Of a stretch of DNA of 64,000 nt, positions 1 to 13,300 are shown one piece after another. The stretch is taken from the NCBI GenBank assembly GCA_013397455.1, contig VYZB01000223.1:13413-77412 (forward strand). Reading direction: 5' to 3'. The position numbers and the translations under genes are program-made. This DNA comes from Crotophaga sulcirostris. Taxonomy: Eukaryota; Chordata; Aves; Cuculiformes; Crotophagidae. The first letter of the stretch is position 1; each line of letters opens with the position of its first letter. Below the pieces are notes generated by a model. It had not been told where the DNA came from. It did no database searches and saw only the letters and a program-made list of their open reading frames with translations.

Positions 1-508
1 AACCTGTAGTTTCAGTAAAAGCTTGACTATGAGTTTAATGGTTTGGGTCAACATTTTGTATGTGTCTAAATGGCTTGGGAGATGATTTTTAGAGGGAAAG
101 TAGAGTGTTTTCTGATGATACTTAGATACTGATGGCCTGAGTGCTGCATGCAAGATGGATAGAGGTGTTTGTGATCCAGTTTCGGTCTTGGCTCTAAAAT
201 CCAGCAAGGCTCTAAAACCTAAATGCAATTTCAAGTGTCTGAAAAATGCCTCTAGAAATATAGCAGCAAGACTATGGAGCCCATTCTGGCTTTTGAAAAC
301 TTGGCTGAGTTTCTGTTGGACCCTAGCACTCCAATCACATCGGCTTTTTGGAAAATCATATGCAATGCATATTCCAGTCAGCCTGCGCTGACATTAAACT
401 GCATGCTCAGCATACAGATGATCATGACCACAGCCAGAGGAAAAAACTTGCATAACATTTACCAGAACAGCCATGAACGGAGGTTGAGTAGCATGTTCAG
501 TAGGATTT

Positions 509-533
509 AAAAAAAAAAAACAAACCAAAAAAG
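509..533. repeat. A-rich low-complexity tract
   Basis: A run of 12 A followed by CAAACC and further A-rich sequence. It has no adjacent retrogene body, so it is not a poly(A) tail that I can tie to an insertion. Confidence 0.8.
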
Positions 534-1711
534 CCAAATGACAGAAGGACAGTTTATATTCAATTCTAACTGTATTTGACATTGTGTTTTTCTTTTGTAT
601 TTACATGCTGGAGAAGACTGTAATGCAACAACATTGCTTCTGTGACTACCCTGTGGCTGGCGCTTTGCTGTAAAAACAATGCAGTCAGATGTCTTTTTGT
701 TGAAGATTGCAAAAATTATAAATAAAGTGGAGATATGTGCAAAGTGATCTAACTCTCCTACTGGCAGCAGTAAACCAAAGCTTGAAGTCAGTGCAGGGAT
801 TTCAAAGCAAAGCCAGTTCCGTGCCATCTATATATTTGCATAATAGTGGGTGAAAAAAAGGAAATACTGTATATGTACCTGGGAACTATAGATTCCTCTC
901 TCAAATTCCTATATATTAGTAGAGTATAAAAAGGTATAGCTTTCCAAAGTAACTATAACAACATGTTTTCATGAGTTCCCATGGAGAAGCCAAAAATCTT
1001 TGTGAGTAATAAATCAACCACTTTATATCTCTGAATTTAAATCTTTTATTGGTTACTGATTAACTTAACTGTGCTGCCTGACAAATCTTCATAATAAATT
1101 AGCTAACCAGCAAGCACTTAGAATTCCAGCTAACTTTGTTTAAAGGACTATCACTGAAACATGCTCCTCATTACAGTGAATTTGGTAGTCAGCATGTGGT
1201 CATGGGCACATTTCAACAGGGATCTAAACCCCAGAAATCACAAGATGTGGAGTTACAAAAAAAGATCTCTCTGCAAGTACTTTAAGTAAATATATGTGTT
1301 GATATTTATCAGCACTGTTGCTGAGGGCAAAATAATTAGTAACCACTAATTAGCTTAGTCCTTCTGAAAGAACATAGTGGGAAAATGTCTACTGACTATC
1401 AGTACTGGAGTTGTCTGTGTTGAAGATGGTGGGGTAACAACAGAAAGTTATGCAGGTAAATTGTGGGATTTTAGGTATTTGTTCTGTGTGCATCCTTTAA
1501 ATGTCCTTTATATGTATAGCTTTTCTGAGGTCAGCCTCCTGGCTACACTTTGGGAGGCTTTTTTTTTCCCTGTTTTTTTTGTGGAAGGCTTATGTGAGTT
1601 GTTGGCTTCCACAGTAAGTCTACACTTAAACTAATTAAACTGTTGACAGTTAAATTGTACTAAGTAGCTTCGGTATAAAAGATGATTCCCAGATTTTTTT
1701 CCATGCAACTT

Positions 1712-1743
1712 GAAAAAAAAAGAAAAAAAAAAAGAAGAAAGAA
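1712..1743. repeat. Polypurine (A/G) tract
   Basis: A 32-nt uninterrupted purine run made of A blocks split by single G residues. It is a simple-sequence tract with no associated element. Confidence 0.85.
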
Positions 1744-2370
1744 TCTGAGGAACTTCGTTCTAAACATCTGTCTGGGCAGATGTCAAAATGCAGAGTATTA
1801 CTGCATTATACTGTGTGAGTATATGACACCATGTTATTACTGTTGGCTTAAATATTCACAATGGATTTTATGATCTGTTTAAAAGAAACCTTTGATGAGA
1901 GTGTAAACTCTTATCTTTTGTCATACAATAAGCACCTTTGTGGAACTAATTCTAGAGTAAATATTGAAAAGTAACACAATGTTTTCTACATCTCATTCAC
2001 AGTGCATGAATATTTATACAGAGGGAATTATGGATGTGTGATGGTGGAAAGATTTGGCAGATTTTCATTGAAAATGAATTTTGGTGAGTAAATTCCTTTT
2101 GAAGTAGAATTGTATTGTTCCGAATTGCTCTGAATAAAATCATAAGCTTTGAGCTATATGTTAGTCAGCTGATTATAATCTAGTACAATAATCTGCATTT
2201 TTTCAAGAAATGATAGAGAGAGACGGTGCAAAAGACATTACAAATCCAATAGTAATTTAGGGAATTGAGCTAGAATGAGGCAATGCTTATAATGCTAATA
2301 TTCCAGAAACACGTTGTTTAATTTTTGTTTCCAGATTGCATATATTAACCCATTTTATTAACCTGTCTAT

Positions 2371-2506
2371 GGCCTTGATTCAATAAACCATTCCTATTCA
2401 GCAGAGCTCTAAAGCATATGTTTGCCTTTAAACACATGCTTAAATCCCATTGACTTTTTAATGCTTAAAGTTAAGCATGTGCTTAGATGGTTTTACTTGG
2501 CTCTGC
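2371..2506. repeat. Decayed inverted-repeat amniote element
   Basis: The segment opens with GGCCTTGATTCA and carries two arms that match in inverted orientation: TAAACACATGCTTAA at 2429-2443 and TTAAGCATGTGCTTA at 2471-2485, 14 of 15 positions complementary. Between them lies ATCCCATTGACTT. I remember this combination (TTAAGCACATGCTTAA, CCCATTGACTTCAATGGG, GATTCAGCAAAG) as an old foldback repeat scattered through bird, turtle and crocodile genomes. The family assignment is from memory; the inverted symmetry is visible directly. It has no coding capacity and is probably a non-autonomous fossil. Confidence 0.6.
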
Positions 2507-5500
2507 AAAATAAAATTAAAAAATAAAAGTATCCTGGGAAAAAAAGCAATGAAGGACAAAATTTAAAAAGCTCAAAAAAACGAACTCCCCAAAACTGTTC
2601 ATTTCCCCTCCATACTCTCAAGAACTCACAAACCATTTTTAACTAAATACCTGAAACAAACAGAAACAATTTCCCTGCTTTTTTTTGGAGTATACTTGGA
2701 CCTGAAATCTCTGAGACTCTGCTAAAGAGACAAACAATAACGGGAATATCTCGCTGTTTGCTTAATGAGCAATGAATGGAAGTGTGAAGGTGAAAAGACA
2801 GATTCTGGGTTTGAGAGTGACAAGGTGAGACTCCTTTATCACACCTTTCTTTTTTTAAACCCAAGCATAATTTTCAAAGCAATAAAAAAAATAAAAAAAA
2901 TCTGTGGCTGGGAATTGCTCCATAGCTTGCAGCCAACTGATTTGTGTTTACTCCCATTGCTTGCTTCATGGGAAATGTCAACTTGCTACAGAAAGTTTTA
3001 ATTGGTTTATGAGTGATATATTCAAGCTGCTTATTTCCTAAAACATCTGTTTTTGTTTTAGTTCCCCAATGTCAAATGGTTGGTGATATCCCAAGGTAAC
3101 ATGCTGTTTCCAAGTCGTATTTCCTGGGGTATCTATCAATAAAAAGCCCCTTAAATTGAGTATAATGAAATTAGTAGAAGGTAGTCAAGAAGTCTCCAGA
3201 ATCAAGATATCAAAACATCCATATTCCCTTTTTTTTTTTTCATATTGCTTGTGATTGACTGCTTTTGGGGCTTATTTAATCTTTTTTCCTCCTCCCTCTC
3301 TGATGGCCTTGAGCAAGTCTAATACAAATTTGTATTATTATGGAAATTGGAATTAAGCCAGGGGAAGCACAAGCCTCGTGCTGCACCCGATGGCAAAATC
3401 CAGTCATTTTTCTACTCGGTGGTCAGGGAGACTACAATTTCTTTGAAGATCTGTCCACTACATGTGACAACAGGAGTCCTAACGTGAACAGGCAATTGTG
3501 AGAGCTAAAAAAGAACCAAATATACATAAGAGGTTTTCATCTGTATGCATACAAAAAAAAATAATTCTTCAGTTTCCCACCACCCTGTGACTTGTGCCAG
3601 GAAGAGAAAAAAGATATTTATAAAATAGTTATCACTCCCAATACCTGAATATATGCAGGAATCTTCTAGTTGGATCATGAAACATAGCAGATTTGCAGTA
3701 TTTATCTACTAGATATGGCCCAAAACCCAACTGGCTCAATTTTCATCCATCATTTATTGTGAATTTTGTTTATAAGGTTTTGGGGAAATGAACACTTGAG
3801 AAGTTTTCCCTGAGTTAAAGAAAGACAATTTGAGGCAGAGGCAGTCCGACTGAAATCAGTCAAAACAAAGCCCACCTCAAGAGTAAATCAATTAAGTGTA
3901 ACTTAAAATAAGCCTTAGAGCAGAAGATGGGGGGAAAAAGTTGGCAGATTAACTTTCTTACCAAACTCATTTACCACCGAATGAAATGAAGTTATAAGGA
4001 TAAAATTCTCAGCAGATTTGCACAGCACAGTAATAGCCTTTATGCTTGGAAATTTATGGGCCATGGACAGTTTATAAGAAACGATGTAGTTCATCAGAGA
4101 AGCAGACTGATGGAGCACATGGGAGCATTCGGCACAGGAAGTTGGGTTTTGGAATAATACTTACTTTGATAGAGTTGTTTTGTTAGCTAAGTAAAACAGT
4201 AGGGAAGCCAATGGCCACTTAGGTTTCAAACATAAATATATATTTATAAGTCACCCAGCTGCTTAATTGAGATCTCTAGTGTTTTCCCTAAGTATATCTT
4301 ATCCAAAAAAACAGTAATGCAGAAAATAACAACAGCAGCAAAGACCTGCTATACGCTGAAGTTCATTTAATCAGTCAGTAGTAGTTAGGGAGAAAATGGA
4401 GCATTATTTTGGGGACAAATTCATTGAGATTCCTGGAGGTTCTACAGCCCAAGTAGCAGCTCAGATTGTGTTCAGTTTGCTCTCTAGCAATTGCCTCCCC
4501 AGGAAGCAGCAGGATAGTGTGCTTGCCATACTCCTGACCTCTCTTGGAGGCTCTTCCTCTAGAAGAAGAGTCCAGCATAATCGTATCTGAGTAGCGTTAC
4601 CAAGTACTTGCAACCCAGTTTGGAAAGATAAACACTAGGGTTCTTGCCAGATGCTGGCTGTGTTGGCTGTGGAGAGGGAGGGAAGTACATGGGGTTTCAA
4701 AATGTTCTCCAAGGGAGGTTACACAGGGGATGGTTCATTAAATTAGAGCAAAGAACTGGAAAATAAGATTTCACACTCCTAGGATTGAACAGCCTGGGAG
4801 AATTTGGGATCCCTGGAAAATTTTGAGGAAGTTTGGCAAGTTCTGGGGAGCTTCAGGAAATACTCCAGAGGTTTTTGTATGGAGGCTTTATTCTTGGATC
4901 ACATTTCCAAGGTGGGGTAGAAGGTAGGATCTCTCACTTCGAGCACCCTAGGGTGCTGCTCTTAAAAGCCTTGCCTGGCTCTACTTGTGGAGTCTGAGAT
5001 GGGTGGAAGTTTCAGTCTTGGGCTTAGCTTCAACAGACCCGTGGTTCTCCTTAGATCTCTGATTGTGAGCAATGGTTTTAATCCACATCTCCTACTTTCC
5101 ACATGAACATCCTAACTTTGAGGCTGCTGAATATTTAAACATATGGTCTTGGCCTTTCCTGATGCAATTGTTTACCCATATGCAGGCATTTTATCATCAG
5201 TTGCAACAGAGACTTGAAATCAAGTCTTTGACATGTCCAGGATTTGAGCTTGAGGATTGACTTGAGCGAGATTTGAAGGCTGAGTTTTTCTCTCCTTCAC
5301 TCGCTCTATCCCTCTCATCAGGAGATAGGGCTGAACTGTCTTTGGTGTGAATCCTAGTTCTTATGCATCTATCCCTTCCTCTATCAGAGGACCCATATCG
5401 TCTGATGAAGTCTAATTTTAGGAAGGCATCTCTGCTCAACCAGGTCTTAAGCACAGGCTAAGCTTTAAACTACAATAATTGAGACCCCAGAAACATTAGA

Positions 5501-8360
5501 GGGTCTCACTAGCAAACATGGACAAATTTGTGAAGAAATATGATGGCTGTGTACTGCCAGGAAATAGTTGCTAAGCACTGAAATATCACAGACATGTCCA
5601 GCCTGGCCATCTTGTGTGCGTTCAGGGCCTGCTCCTGCAGCTGGTGGTCCCAGGACATCCTGCACATTAACCATGATGCCCGATTGCTGGAAAGATGCTC
5701 TCAGTTGATAGTCTTGAATTTCTCCTTTTCCCTCCCTGATCTCAAGTATATTTGTGTTCAAACCAGAGTTTGCTCCTTATCATGCTCACAGCCCATTTCC
5801 TCCTCCTGTTTTATAGGCAGTGAAGTCTAAATGGTAAATTAGTGACATCTTCATTATTGTGGCAGTAGAGTGCAGTGCCATCCTAATGCTATTCCCTGTA
5901 GGAGTGAGCAGAAGGAGAAACTAGGATGGAAGCAATAACAATTGTATTCCAGTATAAATATCTGAAATGATAGCCAAAAACTGCTGTTCTGCTCTCTGGC
6001 TTTCCCTGTAGCTTTGTTTTGCCAGCTGAAAATGTCTTGGAGAACATTCGCTCGCTTCATAACTGTTCTCCTTTCTTGAGGTGCAGCTGAGTTTATCCAT
6101 ACCTGCTGAGACTCATGGCTGGAATTAGAAACTGGTATTTCAGAGAACTTGACTCTCTGAGGGCATGGACTTGGTGGGAGCAGCTCTCCAGATTTATAGA
6201 GAGTTCTTCTATCGCTGTTCACACCTTCCTTGGGAGAAACACTGCCAGTAAAAATGTCTTAGAGCTTACCAGAGAGTAGGAGCCAGACGCTGTGGTGATT
6301 TGCTGCTCTTCCTTTCTTGTGTGAAGCCGGGGAAACCTTTCAACATTGGGTTGTTTATTTTACTTGGTGGCACTTGCCCACAAAGGAGGGAGGGGGAATC
6401 TTAAATAATATTGTGGTTCAGGCAGCTCAAAGGTGTTGAAGAGAGCTGTGTGAAATCAGTTTATAGCATTTGAAAATGTGGTTTTGGCAAAGCGAATTGA
6501 CAGGTTCATTTCCCATCTCACAGACCCTGCTTTTGAGCTCTGACTTTGTCCAAAGCTTGAGCCTCTCCATGGACATCAGACAAATCTCATAATTCCTGGA
6601 GTAAACTGGGGGACTTGATAGTTGTCTCCTCACTTCATTTCCATTCCTGACTCCCATGGGCACACTGGTGTAGCTCCTGAATTGTGTGCTGAAGCCTGCT
6701 TCTGCTCTTGTTCTAGAAAGGGATGTCCATACCATACTTAACCCTATTTGCAAGCTGTTCCTTCCAGTGAACAGCTAATGGTGCAAAAAATCCCCACTTG
6801 TGAATTCAGGGAAGTTTATTTTTTTCAAAATTTGGGTCTCTGTTTGCTCCGGGACAAATGACACGCATTCTCTAAGTTGTCCATCTGAAGGAATGAGCAA
6901 ATAAATTAAGCGTCTCTGGTCCCAAATGGCTTGGTAAGTTGGAGGGCTATTGGCAGCTGGGAATAGGGCAGCAGTGCTGAAGCACGTTCTAGGGACCAGC
7001 ACTGCTGTCTCCACACTTGTAGCAGCAAACCCACATCAGGTACGTCTCCGCAGAGCTGACTCTTGGACCCTTGGACACACACGTGTTCCTGCTTCACGGA
7101 GAAAAGCTCCCTTCCTAATTTCATAAATTTACCCTTTTGCAGTCACTTATTCACTTATGGTTTGAAGTTTATGGTTTTGACTGGATGCAGGCTTACTTTT
7201 TAAAAGTCAGGAATGGAAGAATTCATTTTATTCACAATTTTAATGGTTTTTTTTCCTTTGAATTAGAGGTCTTATTTTAATAACCACTGCTAATTGGTAG
7301 AGATAACATCTACCCTCTTGCTTTCCTGACCCAGGATCTTATTTCTGGGGATGCCACTCATTGCTAGGTGGGAGTTGCAAAGGCACTGGTGGTTCTGGCA
7401 GTATCTCTCCGCAGCTCAGCTCCTGCAATTTCCCAAATCTTACTCCTCAGGAATCAGTGACACAACCGAGGGTCTGGCAATGGGACAGCTGGCACAACTC
7501 AAAGGTGCTGGAGCTGTTGTGGTGACCATCTGACCCAAGGACGTGTGGCCTGGCTCTCTCTGCTGCTTTTGTGGCCTCCTGCTCCCCTTTCTCCTCATGT
7601 GGCATGTCCTCTTCAGTGTATTCATCCTGCCTTTGGTGTGTCATAGCAACTGTGCTAGATGTTTTATTAGTACTTTTTTTTCTTTTGCCCTGCAACTGAA
7701 CCTGGTCTCCTGGGAAATATGGGCTGAGCCCAAAAGACATTAATGTGCCTGCCAAAATGTCATTTTTTGAACCTATCGAGGAAAGGAAAAAAAAAAGAAA
7801 AACAGAAAGAAGGGTCATCCCGTCCTAGGTACAGCCAGATTTTGTGACTTTCATCATGTTTATAAGGTGGATATTTCTCAATGATAGGAGCTAATGTAGA
7901 AGCAGTGTTACAGAAGTCATGGGAAGTGGTGTTGGAGGAGGCCTTGGGAGGTGACCGGGTCCAGTCCTTCACCTACACAGAAGTATCCATTTCTGAGCTA
8001 GAACAAAAAACCAGCAAGGACCAAAGGCTAGTTTGCGTGTTTGGACTCCATCCCTCTAAATTCAGTCAGACTCAAACACTGAGAAAAAGCAGAATTTTTA
8101 ATGAATGGTGTGCTCTTCCCATAGTGTATCTATCTACTGTGTTACCACCAAGCCCAGTAAAAGAAAAAATATCAAACTCTCCTTTGTCATAGTCTTTCTC
8201 AGTTTTGCAGCTTGACGCTGCTGCCATACCACCCAAGAGTCACTGCTTCAGCATTCAAGATGACTATGTCTGTTCTGTAGAATCTACTCAGCACATACCA
8301 ATGACCTCCCACCATTGAACACACATTCATTGGAAGTAGCCAGACTTTTGCAGGGAAGCA
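2507..8360. other. Non-coding stretch, no gene seen
   Basis: Short frames occur on both strands, none longer than about 125 codons and none with a recognisable motif. Simple features are a T12 run at 3229-3240, a perfect 16-bp A/T palindrome at 4232-4247 and an A-rich run near 7785-7802. Composition becomes moderately GC-richer from about 4.6 to 8.8 kb without a CpG island. Intronic or intergenic DNA is the simplest reading. Confidence 0.7.
3229..3240. repeat. Poly(T) tract
   Basis: Twelve consecutive T residues following CCC. Homopolymer tract only. Confidence 0.85.
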
Positions 8361-8401
8361 CATCAACCTTTTTTTATTTTTTTTTCTTTTTTGTCTTTCA
8401 G

Positions 8402-8545
8402 ATGTGGCAGCCTGAGGGGAAGCCCAGAGCTTCCTCACAGCTCAGATCCCACAGGAGCCTTCCAGGCATCCCCACCACGAGTGTGGGATATGACAGTCAG
8501 GAGTGGAGAAATGACAGATGAGTTAATAAATACATAGCAGGCAGT
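8402..8545 (+). other. Candidate 3'-terminal exon (speculative)
   Basis: A long pyrimidine tract (8369-8398, interrupted by single A and G bases) ends in CAG at 8399-8401, a strong acceptor. The downstream sequence is open from ATG at 8402 to a TGA at 8519-8521, and an AATAAA-type signal follows within about ten bases (GTTAATAAATAC). The tail of about 39 residues, ending YDSQEWRNDR, is not one I recognise. Acceptor, short open tail and nearby poly(A) signal together make a terminal exon possible. T-rich tracts are common here and chance is equally likely. Confidence 0.2.
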
Positions 8546-9990
8546 ATAGCTTCCTCACACATTTTCCAGAAGGTGTTCTTGGCCCATCAGGCCAGGGAAA
8601 TTGCAACCCTCATGGTGATATGAGGAAAATTCTGCTCCTCTGCCAGACCTTGCTAAATGCCAGCTCAGAACTGATTTGGGTTTTCAGCAAGTCAGAGAAC
8701 AGCAGGAACCAAAGCTCCTGGGGGTGGTTGTAGTTGACTACTCCAGTAACAGTGTCACGTGCTGGAGGTGGATGGGGGGAGAGAACCCACATTTTCCAGG
8801 GAATCTAATTTCACTGACTGGTGGATGGAAGGGTCCTGCAGTGCATTTCATGAGAGTTTACATAGTTCTGGGTCCTCTGCCACTTAGAATGGAAAAAAGA
8901 AAGCCAATCTGTTTGATCAGGCCTCTCCCACTCGATATGTATATTGGATTCTACATTAAAGCTTTTAACAGTTACGAACACATCTGAGCTGGAGCTATTG
9001 TTAGCCCATGTGATGGATTAAGATCAAGAATGTTAATGTTATCCAAAGGAACGCTTTTTAATGTATATTGCAATTGTATAAACAGGGTCACCAGAGCTAA
9101 ATGGGATGTCAATGACCTATGAAGATCATAAAGTAAACAAAAGATCTTAAAATAAGCATGTAACCTGAACATGTCGGGGATTGTCGTATATCAAAGACCT
9201 TTGCTTATATAAAGTAAGGGAAAATTACTTACGGGTAATGTTGTTTGCCACAAGTCTACCTCTTGCTTGTTCCACAAAGGAAACCTACCCGGAGGGACTG
9301 GGGTATGTCTCCATTTACCAGTAAGCACCGAGCCTGTGGGCCCTGACTGAGCAGTGCCCAGCTTTTGTACACACATAATAAACGTGTGCTTAAATCGCAG
9401 GAAGCAGTGATAAGGCATTGCTGCTGGTGAACAGCAAGGGTCCTCCAGCCCTCATCCGAAAGGGATGGAGGATGACCCCAGCAAACTGCTACCAGGCACG
9501 TTTTGGAGCCCCAGTAACACAGGGAGACCATGGAAAGTCCATGTAGGCCTTGCAGCCAAGTGGACTTTAGTGTACATCCATTGATCAAAAACACTGGGGA
9601 GAGACTAGGAGCTGCTTTTTTTAAAAAGTATATTAGCATTTCCCACCTTGCTTCCACATAATTGGGATTTTTTTAGCTTGGTTTTTCCTACTCTGTAGCC
9701 CCTCAATTATTGCCGTGGGAGGGTAAGCCCCTTGTTCAAGATGTACTAGCCCATAGGGGTTTAAGGATTTTTTTGTGAGACAGCAGGGTTAAATTCAGAT
9801 ATTTGCCCTGGAAGGAGGGGATCCTGGGGTCTTCCTATCCTGTCTTTAGTGCAATTGGTCATCCTGTCAAAGTACAGAGCCTTTCATTTTTCATCAATGA
9901 ATTTCATCACATCTTCAAGCTCCTTCTCCAGATTTGAATTCTAATCCTGTCATCACAATCCCTCCCAGACTGGTCCCCTCTGCAAATTTC

Positions 9991-10010
9991 ATATACATAT
10001 ATATGTATAT
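9991..10010. repeat. Perfect 20-bp A/T palindrome
   Basis: The AT/GT dinucleotide run ATATACATATATATGTATAT equals its own reverse complement. It is a short microsatellite with cruciform potential. Confidence 0.85.
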
Positions 10011-10239
10011 ATATTCTATCCCATTAGTTGGAGCACTCATGGAAATAGCAGGCAGGACCAGGCCTGAATCTGGAGAATGTTTTTGCTATTGTGACCAGAA
10101 AACATAGAGAACACTTCTCTGGGAATGGCTTTAAGAAATTGTTTTACGCTTAGCCCGGAACAGTTATACCAAGATCATGTTTTCCTGATTTGCTTACAAG
10201 AATATCATAAGAAACAGTTTACTGAAGTTGTGGTGTGTG

Positions 10240-10385
10240 ATCATAGAATCATAGAATGGTTAGGTTGGAAAAGACCTTTGAGATCTTCAAGTCCAACCGT
10301 TCCCCTCAGGGACCCTGGGTACCAGGAACATCACCCAGTCCCTTCTTCCCTTCAGAGACCCCAGGTACCAGGAGATATTTATTGC
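10240..10385 (-). mobile_element. CR1 LINE fragment, 3' end
   Basis: The octamer CATAGAAT occurs twice in tandem (10242-10249, 10250-10257) and is followed by GGTTGGAAAAGACC and AAGTCCAACC. This is the complement of the CR1 3' terminus, where GGTTGGACT and a GGTC..CCAACC block precede ATTCTATG octamers. The LINE sense strand is therefore minus, with its 3' end at the left. The first ~65 bp are diagnostic; the rest to about 10385 is a tentative extension. Two similar sub-blocks lie inside (CCTGGGTACCAGGA near 10313 and CCCAGGTACCAGGA near 10360). No reverse-transcriptase coding sequence remains, so this is a 5'-truncated dead copy. Confidence 0.9.
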
Positions 10386-13300
10386 TCTTTCTGTACAGGC
10401 TGCTAAGCTGTCATAGGAGGAAATTCTGTTAGTCTGATAATTGTTCTTGGAAAAAAATCTGTATTGGCTAATCCACGTTTTCTTTTTATATTGAAGGTTG
10501 TTTTCAGATTATATATTTCTTCCAGATTTTTTTTTCCTAGCAGATCAAATTACTGGTCTAGAATATCACAGTTCTTTAAAAAATAAAAGAAAGAAAACAA
10601 ACTAACAAACAAAAAACTGAGAAACAAACACCCAAAAGACCTTCACCTGTCCTCCATAAAGTCTAAGATTAACCTTTGAGAGATAGCCACATCTAGCTCC
10701 TTAATTACAGTGGTGTTCATCAAGCCCAGCTGAGCTGGAAGATTTGGTTTATTTAAGCTCTCTGTGAACTTTTTCTACGGTGGCTTCAGGCTGGAAATTT
10801 ATCTTTCTGTTTCTGTAATTCTTTGTATGGAGTCCTGAGGTATAGTTGTTCTCCACAAGGGCTGATGCAAAACAGAGGTGAGAGCAAAGCAAACTGGAGA
10901 AAATAAGGGATTAAGCAGTCATTTTTCCTTTCTCTATGGCACTATTTTGCTGACAGTGCAGAAATCCTGCTGCATAGGAGAGGTCCAAATATGAAGGTGA
11001 GGATATGGCTTTATTCCATCCTTTAACCTCTGTCACTCTCGAAGTCTATGTTCTTAGATCTCTAAATGTCATGTTCGATAACAGTATAGGTGAAATGAAA
11101 ACTGATGCCTGTGGTAGCACTGGTCTAAATTCTCCTCCCTGAATATCTGGGCACTGAGACCAAGGGACATGACTGTTCCCAGTTACTGACAATAAATGAT
11201 CCCTTTGCTTGCAGCCCTGATGCTGATCCTTACCGTATGTACCCCACCTTGCAGTCCTGCCAGATCTAAGCTCACAAATGCAACTCTAAACACAGCGCTA
11301 CCACTAAGGAGTAAAGGAGTGTGGAGCTTCTGTTTCATGCGCCTTATTGCTTCTTTTCATGTCCAGTAGACCATTTCTATGGCCTCTCTCTTCATCAGGA
11401 GCAGGAATCTGTGGTCTTGGTGCCCCAAGTGGCTCAGGGAGGCAAATATTCAAGAGCTATTTCCATCACTTATGGGGTTTTGCTACCATCTCAGCTGCCC
11501 CAAAGAAACCCCTACATGGCCCATACCTCACATGTCTAATGACTGCTCCCCCAAATTGCTCTCCCTTTCCCAGGGGTAGAAGGTGGGTCCAAGGCAGAGG
11601 AGGCCTGAGAACCAGGCTCTCCCCTGTGTTGTGAGCATAAACCTTCATCCAACTCTTGAGAGAGAGTTACTGATGTTTAAATTGGTTGTTTTGGCTGCTG
11701 AGCTGCCCAGCAGCATCCCTCATTGTTCCCATGTTACCAGTTGGGGTTTCTTAATTTTGGTGAATTTTTTTCTTTTTGTTTGTTTTGGAGAAATTAATTT
11801 TTGTTTACTTTTGAGAATTTTCCATTAAGTTAAAGTGAACTGGAATATCAGCATTTCAGAAAGACAGCATGGAAAAATAAAAGATTATCCCTTAGCTATT
11901 GGAAAAAAGAAAAAAGTTCACATTGATAGACCTTTGCTTTTATGTTTCCCATTAGGTGCAGGCATATAGTTTTGGTTTGTTTCTGAGCTATATGTAGTAA
12001 TGCACCACAAAGGAATGTAAATCACCCGTATACAAAATGGTCCTTGCTACTTGAGCAAGCTCTTCATGACATGCAAAAATTCAGCTGTTCTCCATTACAG
12101 ATATTATGATAGTAATCAGCAATTTAAAACTCTTTCAATAATTGTTAGCCCAAAAGGTTTTGTTTATTTGTTTACTGGCATTGAATGATGGTTATTATCA
12201 GCTTTGAATGACATTCAGCATTCATTTTGAAGCTCTGTCTGTTTTCAAATATATGGGGATGTCCTTGCTAGGATGTTTTCAATGCAATTTCATTCACAGC
12301 AGTTCCAAAGCACGCACACTGTATGTGATCAATTAATTATTGCTTATAATCAAAATTTTTCTTAACATGCAGAAACACAGACCTCAAATATGCCTTAAAA
12401 CGTCTTTCTTCTGTTAGGAAATGACCTCCAAATGTGCTTTAAAATATGTAAATAAGTTTGTACTCTATGATGAAGCATTGCTGTGTGGTTTATCCAAAGA
12501 AAGATCCTCCATGGAAGTGATATAGTGGCCATCACTTTGCATAGCTGAATAGTGGGGCTAGTGGCTGGGTGGTGTGGCTTTGGTTCCCCTGTCTTCAGGG
12601 ATTCCGGTGGTAGATGTGAGAGCTACTGTCTTGAGTTTTCTAGTGGGTACTTAAGGCTGGAATGACAGTAAATACTCAGTAGGAACTATGGGTAGTATCA
12701 AAGGAGGAGACCAAAAAACACTTACAGTTGATTGAATTACTTCCCTTGTTGATATAGAAATTAAATGTATTTTTGAGATTGGTCCAAGTGACTTTGGAAC
12801 AATGTTCATATGTCAGTGGAAGTTAAGCATCAAACCTCTCCAGGTGTTTCAGTCCACACAGGTGGTTACTAGGTGTTACCTCTGCTATGTTTTGCATGAA
12901 GTCTACACATTTTTCTTGAGAAAGTAACCACTGAAGTGGAACCGACCAGCCTAAAGCAGGAGGTGAATTTTGGGGTTAAGGTAAAGAGCTGTTTGAGAGA
13001 GATTAGATTATCACCTATCTTCATAGGGCTTTTCCTGTTTGTTTGTCTGCATCATCTTTCAAAACATCTGGTGCTGGCCTTTGTTGAGATAGCATGATCT
13101 GCAGGTTAGATCCTGTGTGGTCTTGTCTATCAGGAGGAAAGGGCATTTGGATAAGTTAAGTAGCTGGGAGTTGCAGAAAGGGCTGGTCTTGAAGGGAGTT
13201 TTCAGCTGAAGATGGATGAGCTCCCCTGCTTTGTGGACCCATTCACCCCATTATCTGTTTTCTTTATGACACACCAGCAGTCGCCTTAGCTGGGCTCTCG

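Larger units (their letters stand above)
1..2370. other. Non-coding A/T-rich DNA, no gene seen
   Basis: No open frame here has a recognisable domain or a convincing splice context; frames stay under about 110 codons. The sequence is A/T-rich with an A-rich run at 509-533, a T-rich stretch near 1559-1580 and a 32-nt all-purine run at 1712-1743. I see no CR1 signature. The stretch is best read as intergenic or intronic. Confidence 0.75.

Noticed and set aside
3061..3094. 34-bp segment between TTTTTGTTTTAG and GTAACATG
   Set aside because: Too short for a typical exon, isolated from other candidates, and such pairs are expected by chance in T-rich DNA.
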